From Ziziphus jujuba (lineage: Eukaryota; Streptophyta; Magnoliopsida; Rosales; Rhamnaceae): a stretch of DNA of 64,000 bases. The DNA lies in NCBI RefSeq assembly GCF_031755915.1, contig NC_083389.1:17229001-17293000 (forward strand). Reading direction: 5' to 3'. Below the pieces are notes generated by a model. It ran no database searches. It saw nothing but the letters and a program-made list of their open reading frames with translations, and was not told where the DNA came from. Below are positions 12,364-23,734 of the stretch, in pieces. Positions within the stretch are counted from its first letter, which is position 1; every line of letters begins with the position of its first letter. The position numbers and the translations under genes were made by a program.

Positions 12364-12910
12364 TGTAACGTTTGCAACATTTTTTTGATTTTGAATGATT
12401 TTGAATTAATGGACTTTAATGGGCCTTTATGTGCATTATTTGTGGCCTTTTAACTTTCCAAATGTGGGTTTTGACTTGATGGATGAATTTTTAGTAAAAA
12501 ATAAGTTTTTGGAATAAGAATTCCCAATGGGAGAATCAAATTGGAAAGAAGAAAAAGAGAAAAATTAGTTTTCTGCACATTTTGATTAGTGAGTGTGGTA
12601 AAGATCAGGTACTCTGAAAGTTCGAGGGAAATCCAGGTGGTGTTTTGTCTGAGATTTTGAATCTGTTGTATCCTGGGAGACTGCCATCGGAAAACATCAG
12701 TACCGGTGGGACGGAAATAGTCTTAAGAACATTGTGGTACTACACAGGCCTCAGACTAATATTTCAACAAGCAGATCAAATCTAGAAAAATACAGGTTCC
12801 CAATCTTTTTTATTTATTTATTTTTTTTATTTGATCATGTTTCTGTATTTTTATTTGTATGTTCATTCCACATATATATTCATATATTATGTATATTTTT
12901 GATATATGTT
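12364..12910 (+). repeat. Middle LTR (LTR2), 3' LTR of unit A and 5' LTR of unit B
   Basis: It begins TGTAACGTTTGCAAC and aligns with LTR3 (18358-18881) over about 520 bp. The right end is fixed only roughly by where homology stops. A degenerate primer-binding site, TGGTTTTCAAA at about 12914, resembles the initiator-Met site TGGTATCAGAGC but is damaged. The LTR carries no open frame of interest. Confidence 0.85.
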
Positions 12911-13349
12911 GCTTGGTTTTCAAATTTTTGTGTATTGGGTTTGAAAAATGGAAAAAAAAAAAATTTGTTTCTCGTGGGTTTGGAATTTTTTGGGCAATGT
13001 TTAGTTTTGCTTTAAATCAAAATTTTTTCGTAAAATTGAGTTGCCCATGAAATTCTAAACCTTTTGTTGTTTTTCCGGCAATTTTCCGGTGCTGGAATAG
13101 TGTAAAAAGCAAGAAAAATAGTGAACCGGATCAAAAAATCCGTTTACCATTGAAACGGATTGAAAAAACCCACTGAAGGTTGAAGATGGGTCAGAAAAAG
13201 GGGTTTGGATAGGTTTCTGGGTCAGTGGGCCTGAATTTTAAATTTTAATGGACCTGGCCCAGTTTCAAAGCCCAGCCCGTGGTTAGAACAAGCTATTGTT
13301 TAGTCTAAGCCCAGTCTAGACCCAGGCCCAATGGAATTCGACCCGACTA
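12911..13349 (+). other. First part of the Copia unit B leader
   Basis: Untranslated leader between the presumed primer-binding site and the G-box array. It contains CCGG-rich words such as TTTTCCGGCAATTTTCCGG and repeated GGGCC/GCCCA words near 13230-13330. Nothing here reads as protein. Confidence 0.5.
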
Positions 13350-13710
13350 GATATGCCACGTGTCTCTGTAAGAGAGCTCCACGTGGCAATATGAAACGAC
13401 AACACATGGCTCACCGCGGCGAGGCCACGTGTCGTACAGTAATGATGCCACGTGTCGGTCACCACATCTCCACGTGTTGGCCTTTGCTAGTGCCACATGT
13501 CGACCTGTTCCAGGTAACACGTGTCACATTCAAAGCAAGCCACATGTTATGCTAAGGATGATCCACGTGTCGATCTGTAACAGATGACACGTGGTCGTTC
13601 AAGAGTGTGGCACGTGTCGGTCTTCAGTGCGATAGATGGCAATATGACATGGTGACATGTGGTAGTGAACAGCGACAATGAACAGTACGCGTGAATAGCG
13701 ACACGTGAAC
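13350..13710. repeat. 23-bp-period array of CACGTG (G-box) motifs in the Copia unit B leader
   Basis: Ten perfect CACGTG hexamers start at 13357, 13380, 13426, 13449, 13471, 13518, 13564, 13588, 13611 and 13702. Spacings are 22-24 bp or multiples of that. CACATG variants at 13403, 13494 and 13541 fill gaps in the same register, so this is a degenerate minisatellite of about 15 units with a preserved core, often CCACGTGTCG. CACGTG is the G-box, and ACGTGTC/ACGTGGC are ABRE-type sites bound by bZIP and bHLH factors. The array lies between the 5' LTR and the gag ATG at 13867. A regulatory role is inferred, not shown. Confidence 0.9.
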
Positions 13711-13866
13711 AGTAATTTTGTGGGTGTATACAATAATTTTTGTGGTGTATACAAAAATCTTAAAAATCATATTTTTGTGTAATTTCCTTTTGGAAATTGG
13801 TTTAAATTAGTTTGTTAAAATAGAAATAACAACTAATTGACTTCTGTTTTTGTGAAAAATACAGGA

Positions 13867-16800
13867 ATGGCTAGTGAAGATGTGCCTGCTGCACAAGTGC
13901 CTTCATAAACTCCTGTTTTTCAAGTGCCTCCACCTGCAGGCCATGTAGAAAGACCTGAGAAGTTCGATGGAGTAAATTTTAAGAGGTGGCAACAGAAAAT
14001 GCTGTTCTACTTAACTACTCTGGGCCTTGCGAGGTTCCTAATTGAGGACGAACCACCAAGTGATGAAAAGAGTGACAAAGAAACTCTGATGGCGATGGAT
14101 GCGTGGAAGAATTTTGATTATTTATGTCGGAATTATGTCCTGAATGGCCTATTTGATGCCTTGTACGGAGTGTATTGTGGCACGAAATCAGCAAAAGAGC
14201 TGTGATAAACTCTGGATCGGAAATACAAGACTGAGAATGCAGGGTCCGAAAAGTTTGGGGTAGGCAAATTCTTGGACTATATGATGGTGGATACCAAGCC
14301 ACTGATGAGTCAAGTACATGAGCTGCAAATGCTCATCCAAGAACTTCTTGCCGAAGGGATGTTCATTAATGAAGCCTTTCAAGTTGCTGCAATGATTGAG
14401 AAGCTGTCTCCTAATTGGGGAGACTTCAGAAATTATCTTAAGCACAAGAGAAAGGAAACGGATATGGAGGCTTTAATTAGAAAGCTTCGAATAGAAGATG
14501 ACAATAGGAGGTCTGATAGAAGATCCATGAAGGCTGGAATAAGGGCTAATGTTGTAGAACATGGTAGTAGCTCCAAGAATAAGAAGAAACCTGGAAAGAG
14601 TTCCAAGTTAGGGCCTAAAGGAGGCATCGCCAAGAAGGCCAAGTTCCAGGGAAAATGTTTCAATTGTGACAAGATGGGTCACAGAGCAGCGGATTGTAGA
14701 CTGCCGAAGAGAAAGAGGAACATAGAGATAACGATGATGGAGTACATCACAAGAGAGGTTGATGAAATTGACCTAAGCGCTGTTGTCTCTGAGGTGAACC
14801 TAGTGGGTTCTAACCCAAGAGAGTGGTGGATAGACACAGGTACAACCCATCACGTGTGTGTAGATAGAAGCATGTTCACCTCCTTCGAACCAAAGGCAAA
14901 TGGGGAAAAATTGTTTATGGGGAATTCTGCATATTTAGAAATCCAAGGGGAAGGCAAGATTGTCCTGAAGATAAACTCTGGGAAGGATCTGACTTTGAAT
15001 AATGTACTATATGTTCCAAATATTTGTAAGAATTTGGTATCTGGATCGTTGCTAAGCAAACATGGTTATCGCTTAGTGTTTGAGTCAGACAAGGTTATCT
15101 TGTCCAAGTATGGGATGTTTGTGGGAAAGGGCTATGTAGTCAATGGTATGTTCAAATCGAATATAATGACTATAATGCCAAAGAATATTAATAATAAAGC
15201 TAGTACTTCTTCCGTTTACTTGCTTGAGTCTTCTATTTTGTAGCATGGTAGACTAGGTCATGTTAATTATAATTCTCTGTGAAAGTTAATTAACTTGAAT
15301 CATATTCCCACTGATACCACACAGAAGTGTGAAACTTGTATAGAGGCAAAATTAACGAGATTATCATATCAAACAATTAAAAATAATAATGAATCTTTGG
15401 ATTTAATACATAGTGATGTATGTGATTTAAAGTTTACACCAACTAGAGGTGGTAATAAGTATTTTATCACCTTTATTGATGATAGCACAAAATATTGCTA
15501 TATGTACTTGCTTAAGAGCAAGGATGAGGCTATAGTGAAATTTATTCTCTATAAAATGGAAGTTGAAAATCAACTCACACGAAAAATTAAAGTAATCAGA
15601 AGTGATCGTGGTGGAGAGTATGTGACTCCATTTGGAGTGTATTGTGCTCAACATGGCATAATACATGAAGTTACTCCACCATACTCACTACAATCAAATG
15701 GTGTGGCTGAACGGAAAAATAGAACTTTAAAAGAAATGATGAATGCAATATTGATAAGTTCTGGAGTACCTCAGAACTTGTGGGGGAAGCCGTTTTATCG
15801 GCAAACGACCTTTTAAATAAGATGTCCTGAAAGGACCAAGTAAAGACACCCTATGAATTATGGAAAGGAAGACAACCTTCCTATAACTTAGATATGAGTG
15901 TGGGGGTGTCTAGCTAAAGTTGTAGTACCCACTCCAAAGAGAGTGAAGATAGGTCCTAAAACAGTTGATTGCATTTTCATAGGATATGCACAAAATAGTA
16001 ATGCATATCGGTTTCTCGTGTATAGATCAGAAATTTCTGATATACACAAGAATACGATTATGGAATCGAGAAATGCATCATTTTTCGAACATATTTTTCC
16101 TTATAAAGTGGAAGAAGGACTGAGTTCGAAACTGATAGTGATCAAGAACAAGAAACTGATGTTGAGACGGAGGTTGCACTTAGATGTTGCAAGGGAGTAA
16201 GAATGGAAAAATCCTATGGTCCAGATTTTCTTACGTATATGCTAGAAAGTGAACCTCAAAGCTTTCAAGAGGCTATAAATTCTCCTGAAGGGAATTTATG
16301 GAAAGAAGCTGTGAAAAGTGAAATAGATTTTATTTTACAAAATCACACTTGGGAGTTAGTAGATCTTCCTCTAGGTTGTAAACCTTTAGGTTACAAATGG
16401 ATTTTTAAAAGGAAGATGAATGCAGATGGAACTATAGACAAATACAAGACAAAGCTTGTAATTAAAGGAAGGATACAAGCAACAAGAAGGTCTTAATTAC
16501 TTTGACACTTATTCTCCAGTAACGAGAATAAATTCCATAAGGATGGTACTAGTGATCGCTGCATTGCGAGATCTAGAAGTATATTAAATGGATGTGAAAA
16601 CACCATTTCTTAATGGAGATCTAGATGAAGAGATCTACATGGAGCAACCCAAGGGTTTTTCCGCTCTAGGATAAGAAAAGAAAGTTTGGTGAAGTCCTTG
16701 TATGGACTTAAACAAGCTCCTAAGCAATGGTATCAAAAATTTGATAATGCCATGCTAAGTGATGGATTTAAGATAAATGAGTGTGACAAGTGTATCTATG

Positions 16801-17819
16801 TAAAGGATACAGAGAATGGATATGTCATTCTTTGTTTGTATGTAGATGACATAGTTATTGTGGGTAGTGACGACCATATGATCCGAACTACGAAAGCCAT
16901 ATTAAATTCTAAATTTGATATGAAAGACATGGGACTTGCTGATGTAATTTTAGAAATAAAAATCACAAGGACTTCGAATAGAATCATTCTTAGTCAAATG
17001 CATTATGTGGATAAAATATTGGCTAAGTTTAGTAAAGACGATACTAATATAGCCAGAACATCCATAGATGTGAATTTACACTTATCCAAGAATAAAAGAA
17101 ATAGTGTATCTCAAGTCGAGTATGCAATGGTGATTGGAAGTTTGATGTACTTAATGAATTGTACAAGACCAGACTTAACCTACGCTATAAGTAGACTAAG
17201 TAGATACACGAGCAATCCAAATGATGATCATTGGAAATGAATCGTTAGAATATTAAGATATTTACGATATACTCGTTAATATGGATTGCATTATACGAGA
17301 TATCCGTCTGGATTAGAAGGATACAGTAATGCAAATTGGATATCAGATATCAAATATTCAAAATCCACTAGCAGCTACGTATTTACATTACTGGGTGCAA
17401 CCGTAACATGGAAATCCTCTAAACAGACAGTAATAGCTCGATCCATGATGGAATCTGAGTTTATCTCATTAGATAAATGTGGTGAAGAGGCGAAATGGCT
17501 ATGGCAATTTTTGGAAGACATTCCAAGGTGGCCTAAATCTGTGCCAGCAATAAGTATACATTGCGATAATCAATCTGCTATTGGCAGAGCACAAAATATT
17601 ATGTATAATGGAAAGTCTAGACATATTCGTCGTAAACATAATTCTATTAGACAACTAATCTCAACTGGAGTTATCTCGATAGACTATATAAAGTCAAAAG
17701 ATAACATTGCGGAACCGCTAACCAAAGGGTTAAATAGAGAATTAGTTGAAAAATCATCGAGAGGAATGGGATTAAAGCCCGTGAGTAAAGTTGATACGAT
17801 GGAAACCCAATCTAGTTGA
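13867..17819 (+). pseudogene. Copia unit B gag-pol polyprotein, broken
   Basis: Gag starts at ATG 13867 (MASEDVPAAQVPS) and carries FDGVNFKRWQQKM, a UBN2/gag block. A CCHC zinc knuckle (C-FNCDKMGHRAAD-C) is at 14656-14697. The protease WIDTG block is near 14827, the gag-pre-integrase HGRLGH near 15244, and integrase 15295-15816 shows the three acidic positions (HSDV, RSDRGGEY, AERKNRT). RT has YVDD at 16839-16850, and RNase H ends with AEPLTKGLN near 17720. In-frame stops occur at 13906, 14203-14208, 15241 and 15280, with further stops and frameshifts at about 15800, 15890, 16130, 16490, 16586, 16673, 17238 and 17277. Several stops fit CAA, CGA or TGG mutated by C-to-T or G-to-A change. It is not functional. 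Confidence 0.93.
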
Positions 17820-18357
17820 CTGGAGATCCCAAGATTTAGGTTCAATAGAACAACGCAATTGTAAAGACTAGTATGTTTCACTGTGGAGGTTAATCCTCTG
17901 CCCATTCCTGTGATGAAACAGTGATAGAAAGAGGTTAAACATAATGTATGCTTTTAATGATTCCTATAAATGTGTATAGTAATCTTTACATAGTGATGCT
18001 GATTACATTGGAAAATGAATCACCTATGTGAGAGAGAAGAGTGGCCGCTTCAAAGGAGAATTATTAAGGGCATAATTCTCTAAAAACTCTTGTAGAACCA
18101 GGCAGGTGTTCAAGGCCAAAATGAATACAACAGTGAGAACTGAAGTGTACCAGGAAGGATTCTGTGTGAATTATGTTGTCATTTACAGAAACGATGAAAT
18201 GGTTCAAAGATATCGCATTTACCATTAGTCAGTAAAGAAGATATAGTCTCACAAGGGAAGGTTTAAAGAGTAACATCTACCTATCCTATGCAGATTCCAA
18301 CTGCAGATCTTTACCATTAGAGTCTTACATAGTAGTCAAATCATTTATGTGGAGGAT
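17820..18357 (+). other. 3' non-coding tail of Copia unit B with polypurine tract
   Basis: Matches 11824-12363 in unit A over its whole length with scattered substitutions. It ends in the purine-rich GTGGAGGAT just before LTR3, the probable plus-strand primer. No coding content was seen. Confidence 0.75.
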
Positions 18358-18881
18358 TGTAACGTTTGCAATGTTTTCTTGATTTCGAATGATTTTGAAT
18401 TAATGGACTTTAATGGGCCTTTAGGTGCATTATTTGTGGCCTTTTAACTTTCCAAACGTGGGTTTTGACTTAATGGATGAATTTTTAGTAAAAAACAAGT
18501 TTTTGGAATAATAATTCTCAATGGGAGAATCAATTTGAAAAGAAGAAAAAAAAAGAAAAATTAGTTTTCTGCAGATTTTGGTTAGTGAGTGTGGTAAAGA
18601 TCAGGTACTCTGAAAGTTCGAGGGAAATCCAGGTGGTGTTTTATCTGAGATTTCGAATCTGTTGTATTCTGGGAGACTGCCGTCGGAAAACACTAGTACC
18701 GGTGGGACGGAAATAGTCTTAAGGATACTGTGGTACCACACAGACTTCAGACCAATATTTCAACAAGCAAATCAAATCTAGAAAAATACAGGTTCCAATC
18801 TTTTTTGTTTATTTTTTTTTATTTGTATCTTCATTCCACATATATATATATATTCATATATTATATATATTTTTAATAACA
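18358..18881 (+). repeat. Right-hand LTR (LTR3) of the Copia array
   Basis: 524 bp from TGTAACGTTTGCAAT to AATAACA, with canonical TG...CA ends. It is followed by TATTA (18882-18886), matching the five bases before 9770. It has an A-rich tract near 18543-18560 and a TA-rich right end, which makes the exact right border less certain than the left. Confidence 0.85.
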
Positions 18882-19109
18882 TATTATACTATATATATAT
18901 ATAACTAGACTTATATATAAATAGACCTGTATACGGACTATATAAAATTTTCTTTTATTAATCTTTGATATGATCAAAGTTAAAATTTTAAATTTAAAAA
19001 TAATAAAATATAATTTTAATTACATATTAAAACAAAAATAAATATTATTGAAATCTATTACTTTTTGATATAATCTAACAGTGAGAATTAACATTAATCC
19101 TTATATTAA

Positions 19110-19494
19110 AGATTAGATTCACTGAACAAAAACCAATGGGAATCTTCTGCGTGCCTTCTTTACTTTTCTTTATCTCCCTCTCAGACTCATGTTTATGCAA
19201 AAAGCAATTAATTCCTATAAGGTTTTAAAATCCAAGGTAAATAACTTAATGCTCTGTATCAATATGTTGTTTGTTTATTTGTTTTTTTTTTTTTTTAAAC
19301 CAAAATTTTGCAATACTGTTTTAATTTTTCTCTCACGGCAATTCAATTGCACAGTTGAATTTCACTGGAGCCCATTTCTAGTTCAACTAAAAGTGAACGA
19401 AGAACATGGTACCACAGTTCTGAAACTGGACAAGAAGATTTCCTAGAATGAGGAAAGGTGCGAACATCATGGTGTTCAACACCGGTCACCGGTC
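19110..19494 (+). pseudogene. Trichome birefringence-like (TBL) gene fragment, GDSL block and downstream
   Basis: Around 19116 the frame reads LDSLNKNQWESSACLLYFSL, the TBL GDS block (usually GDSLxxNQWES-CLL) with Gly changed to Leu, the residue before the catalytic-type Asp-Ser. After a shift it gives SYKVLKSK, followed by a donor-like GTAAAT at about 19236. A later stretch near 19337 reads FNCTVEFHWSPFLVQLKVN, then TTVLKLDK, then, after a stop, GANIMVFNTGH. This is TBL order as far as the residues before the WW motif. The rest, including the DxxH triad block, is missing; homology ends at a poly-T hairpin (19511-19580). Together with 8223-8396 this looks like one gene split by the Copia array. 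Confidence 0.75.
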
Positions 19495-19510
19495 CTAGGA
19501 TTTTTTTTTT

Positions 19511-19580
19511 ACTAGGATTTTTTTTTTTTCTTTAGCTAAAAAGAGACACTGCCCCAAAGAAAAAAAAAAAAAATCCTAGT
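19511..19580. repeat. Inverted repeat with poly-T/poly-A stem
   Basis: Arm ACTAGGA-T12-CTTT (19511-19533) pairs with AAAG-A14-TCCTAGT (19556-19580) around a 22-base loop. A second TCCTAGGATTTT lies just upstream at 19492. It sits exactly where TBL homology stops, so it may mark a deletion or insertion junction. Confidence 0.85.
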
Positions 19581-20244
19581 AAAAAAAATACCAAAATAAC
19601 AAAAAGAAGTTTGTCTTTTCTTTTCTTTTATTATTATTTTTTTAACATTGGAAGAAGTTGGTCTGTAAAGGTGATTAAAGAAAATTGATGAGGACAACAG
19701 GGTTTTAGTAACTGAGACACTCCCCCCACCCAAAAAAATAATAATAATAAAAAAAATAAAAAACTAAAATAGTACATGGTGAAACCTGAAAATCTTTTTA
19801 ACAAAAATACCATGTTGTTTTCCTCACAAAAGTTTGTGGAGGCAAGAATCTAAGTTTAAGTGTGATAGCAAGAACGAAAATTTCCAAATATTTGAATGTA
19901 TAGAATAACTAGACACGGCAATGTGCTTGGCACGTGTACCAAGTTGCAATGATGTGGATGTAATTGTTAAATATGCAAATAAAATAATTATGAAGAAGCA
20001 CATTATCAAAGTAGCGACTGTGTTAATGCAATTGCCCTCAAGTTGATGTTATTTGTCAAAATATGCCAATGAATTAACTTTTGAAAACTTAAGTGTGTGT
20101 ATATTTGTCTTGAAAACTTAAATATTGATTAATTATGTGTTATTGTGTCTTTGTCCATAGTATCATGAGGATGATATGATTTGTCACTATTGTTATGCTT
20201 CTTACCAAAAGTAATATGCATTCACAATCAATTAAGTATAATCG

Positions 20245-20361
20245 TTTTTTTAATCACATTAATTTTGTTATTTTTAAAAAAATTATTTAAAATGTAAAGG
20301 AATAATTAATTTTTTAATCACATTAATTTTGTTATTTTTAAAATTTATTTAAAATGTAAAG
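20245..20361. repeat. Tandem duplication, unit about 65 bp
   Basis: Two adjacent copies share TTTTTTAATCACATTAATTT, then TGTTATTTTTAAAA and TTATTTAAAATGTAAAG. Only small indels separate them. Confidence 0.85.
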
Positions 20362-21197
20362 AAGGTTTAGTAGTTGATTAATCAATTATATGAAACAAAT
20401 TCAATTAATATTATTGGTGAAAATTAAAATTACAAATGTACTGTAGGTAATAAATACTCAAATTAAACTCATAAGTAGTTCTATTACTATACAAGCAAGT
20501 ATTTCATTGTTCTATCACAATCTATCCCAAAGCCTATAAATTGCATCATATAGAAGCTTTAAAAAAAATAAAAAAATAAAAAGGAGAAAAATCCTCTCCT
20601 TATCTTATCTTTCTCTAAAATTTAAAAATCCTTATAGATGAAACATTACCAACATGTATAAATGAGATCGATTACTTCTATCGAAATATAGTTATTTCCT
20701 ATTAAGCCAATATCCTTAATATATTATATACTAAAATAATCAATAAAGTCTAAAATACTGAATTACTAAAAATAGTGTGATTTTGAAAATAATAACAAAA
20801 CTAAAAGTTTGTATAAATAATACAAAAAGTTAAATATTATACAAACTTCAATCCTGAAATTTGCAGATTTATCATGCTTTTATTCCTTTCACAATTGGTT
20901 TTTTTCTTAATTTTTTTTTTCTAAACAACTCACTGTCAAAATATAATTTTAAATATATAAAAGTTAGAAGAAGTTATATTCATAGTTTTTTCAAGAAAAA
21001 GGAAAATGTTATCAAACCAAAAGGTAATCAAATAATTAAGTTTGAAAAGCTTGAGAAAATTAAAATATATTAAAACAAAACTTTCATGCTTTGACAAAAA
21101 TATCTTTTTTTTCTCTCTTCTTTGTCATTCTCTTTCAAATTTTCTCTTAATGTGTAAAATTAAATACACCTGAAACGAAATCCCAAATATTGAACAA

Positions 21198-21199
<2 letters not shown>

Positions 21200-21256
<57 letters not shown>
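21200..21256. repeat. Compound AC/TA microsatellite
   Basis: A CA run of about 17 units followed directly by a TA run of about 11 units. Likely to be length-variable between individuals. Confidence 0.95.
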
Positions 21257-22233
21257 GCACTTACCATAAAAGTTTGTAAATTTAAAATCTAGCCCATTAA
21301 GTATCTTTTTATGCAATTTAACCAAAAACAAAGGATATGAGTATCATGCTAACCAATTATGAGAAAATATATTAAATTAAAAAGAAACAAATTAAGAAGT
21401 AAACAACAATTTCATATAGCAAAAAGACTAAGTGCATATTACTCAAAATTATTGTGCAAACTTGACCAATAATTATGCAATACTAAAATTAGAATCATGA
21501 TGTATATTTCATTTTCCTTGTTTTCCTACCAAATGAGTACTATTGCTAATCTAAAGTCTTTGAATTCAACAAAAGTATTACCAACATTTTTATATAATCA
21601 TAGTTATTTAGACAAAGCCTTCAAAATTCCATGTTTACTATATTATCTACCAAGCTAAAATGCCTAAGAAAATAATAAACATTAAAAAGAAAAATATTAA
21701 GAGGAACCAAATCACACAAGATATGAAGAAACTATAAGGCAGGAAATAATTAAAAAAAAGAAAAGGAAGTAAGAAGATTAATTACCAACCTATAAATTGA
21801 AAAAGCAAAAAACCAATACAAATTTTGAAATAAATTATAACCTTTTACAACATAAAAAATATTCTAAACTGCAAAATGAAAATGGAGTAAGAGAAAAGGA
21901 GAACTATCATAAAGATGAGGAAGATTGGTAACACTAACAAATTCTTTCATCATGAATGAAAATCTTAACATATAGGAGACGATATTAAATAAAAAGATCT
22001 CAAACAATATTATATCCATTTCAGAGTGAGCGAAAAATAGTAATACCACATGCTTAATAAAAAACCATAAAATTTCTAAATATTATGTTAGTGTCATCTA
22101 ATCTTTTATTTAGACTAGTAGTATTGTTATAAATATATCCTTGGATGTAATTTGCAAATAAGGTTTTGTCTTATTGAAGATTTCTATCGTTTTGTAATTG
22201 TGATACCATTTAAAAAAAAAAAAAATTGACACT

Positions 22234-22490
22234 AATGCACCCTAAATTATATGGGGTTGGATATTTTGTACCTTAAACTTTTTTCAAGCCTTTTGCACTT
22301 TGCACATTACTTTACTTTTTTTTCCATTACTTTATTTTATTTATTTTTCTTTTTCTGCATCGTTGCACTCTTCTTATATTTTTTTGTTAACTTCTTAAGA
22401 GAATTGTCACACGAATGGTACATAGGGCAAACAATAAAAGGTAAAATGTGCAATTTTATACAGTTTAAGGTGCAAATTAAGTATAAAAAT
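22234..22490 (-). mobile_element. MITE-like element, copy 1
   Basis: Its ends are inverted: TTTTGTACCTTAAACTT near 22266 and ACAGTTTAAGGTGCAAATT near 22456. The whole segment aligns with the reverse complement of 23095-23480 (shared GCACTTTGCAC and GAATGG-AC--GGG words and the same ends). It has no coding capacity. The superfamily is unclear because no clean target-site duplication was seen. The strand given is relative to copy 2. Confidence 0.6.
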
Positions 22491-23094
22491 TTCCCAAAAA
22501 AAAATTAATGAAATATAATAACCTTTTTTTTATTAAAGACAATCATTATTCTTTTAATATATTAGTAAAGTATTAAAAAAATGAAAATGTAATTTACAAA
22601 AAATAAAAAGAATAATATGTAGATACTATAAAGATTCAGAATAAATAAACAAAAAAATAAAGACCTATAAAAATAGTGATAAATTATTTATAAAATCTAA
22701 AAGAAATTTGATAAATTATTTTTAGAAAATATATTATTTTAATGTATTACATGTATTTTTTATGTTTTATATTTATTTTTTTAAAAAAATACTTTTAAGA
22801 TTTCTAGTATGAATTTTTTTAAAATAAAATCTGTACTTTTCCAAAAAAAGTATTAAAATAATATATATATATATATAAATATAGTCATTATATGAGTCCT
22901 GATATCACAAAGACAGTAATTTTTGAAAAAAACATTTTCAATAATACATTCAAAAATGATGGTTTGTACAAAAGACTCTCTTACATGTATCACTAATTAT
23001 TTTTACTTTTTGAAAAATTATATTTTTTCTTTTTAATATTTTACTAATTTATTAATAATTATTTTTAATAAAAAAGTTTATTGTTTATTTAAAA

Positions 23095-23480
23095 ATTTTT
23101 GTGCTTTGCACGCTAAACTATATAACTGTACTTTGAACCCTCACTTTTCTCCCCAAGTGCCATTCATATACTAATTTTATTACAAAGTTAATAGAAAAAA
23201 GAAGATAGGAGTTAAAAAAAAGAAAGAAAGTAAAGTTGAGAATGCAAAATATCAAAAAAAAAAAATATAAAAACAAATTACACTTTTCTCCCCAAGTGCC
23301 ATTCATATGCTAATTTTATTACAAAGTTAATAGAAAAAAGAAGATAGGAGTTAAAAAAAAGAAAGAAAGTAAAGTTGAGAATGCAAAATATAAAAAAAAA
23401 AAACAAAAATAAAAATAAAAATTAAAGGTGCAAAGTGCTAGACTTGATATAGTTTAGAGTGCAACAATACCAATATCCGA
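23095..23480 (+). mobile_element. MITE-like element, copy 2, with an internal 139-bp duplication
   Basis: Its ends are inverted: TTTGCACGCTAAACTATATA near 23105 and ATAGTTTAGAGTGCAAC near 23449. It is homologous, in opposite orientation, to 22234-22490. A 139-bp internal segment beginning CACTTTTCTCCCCAAGTGCC occurs at 23142 and again at 23281, differing by only a few bases apart from A-tract length, so the duplication arose after insertion. No coding frame. Confidence 0.65.
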
Positions 23481-23734
23481 AAAAGAATTGGAAATTTCCA
23501 ATTGCCATTCAAGGTTTATAATATTTTACTGTTATATTTATTTATCTAATATTTATTTTTTTTATTATATTTGGGGGAGAAATTATAACTAAAGAAAATT
23601 ACCAAGAAATAGTGGCAAAGGTTATCACCAAAGGAATTATGAATTATACTTCTATCTTATGTGCTCAAATAGTGAAAGTGCACTAGATTAGAAATTAATA
23701 AATCTTTACCAAAAAGAAGAAATATTAAAGATTA

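Larger units (their letters stand above)
9770..18881 (+). mobile_element. Three-LTR Ty1/Copia array (units A and B)
   Basis: LTR sequence starting TGTAACGTTTGCAA occurs at 9770 (rearranged), 12364 and 18358. Unit A (10106-12363) has only the 3' half of pol. Unit B (12911-18357) has leader, gag, protease, integrase, RT and RNase H. The whole block is bounded by TATTA at 9765-9769 and 18882-18886, consistent with a 5-bp Copia target-site duplication, but the flanks are AT-rich so chance cannot be excluded. The two units share their 3' pol, 3' non-coding tail and LTR. Several stops in each are private to it, so they decayed separately. By eye LTR2 and LTR3 differ at roughly 30 sites in about 430, mostly transitions. 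It lies between two halves of a TBL gene. Confidence 0.85.
19581..22233. other. AT-rich intergenic DNA
   Basis: No gene was recognised. It contains the duplication at 20245-20361, the AC/TA microsatellite at 21200-21256 and many poly-A/T runs. Open frames here are short and low-complexity. Confidence 0.6.

Noticed and set aside
13350..13710. CRISPR-like array
   Set aside because: Repeats are only 6-10 bp with degenerate 23-bp periodicity inside a plant retrotransposon leader; a minisatellite explains it.
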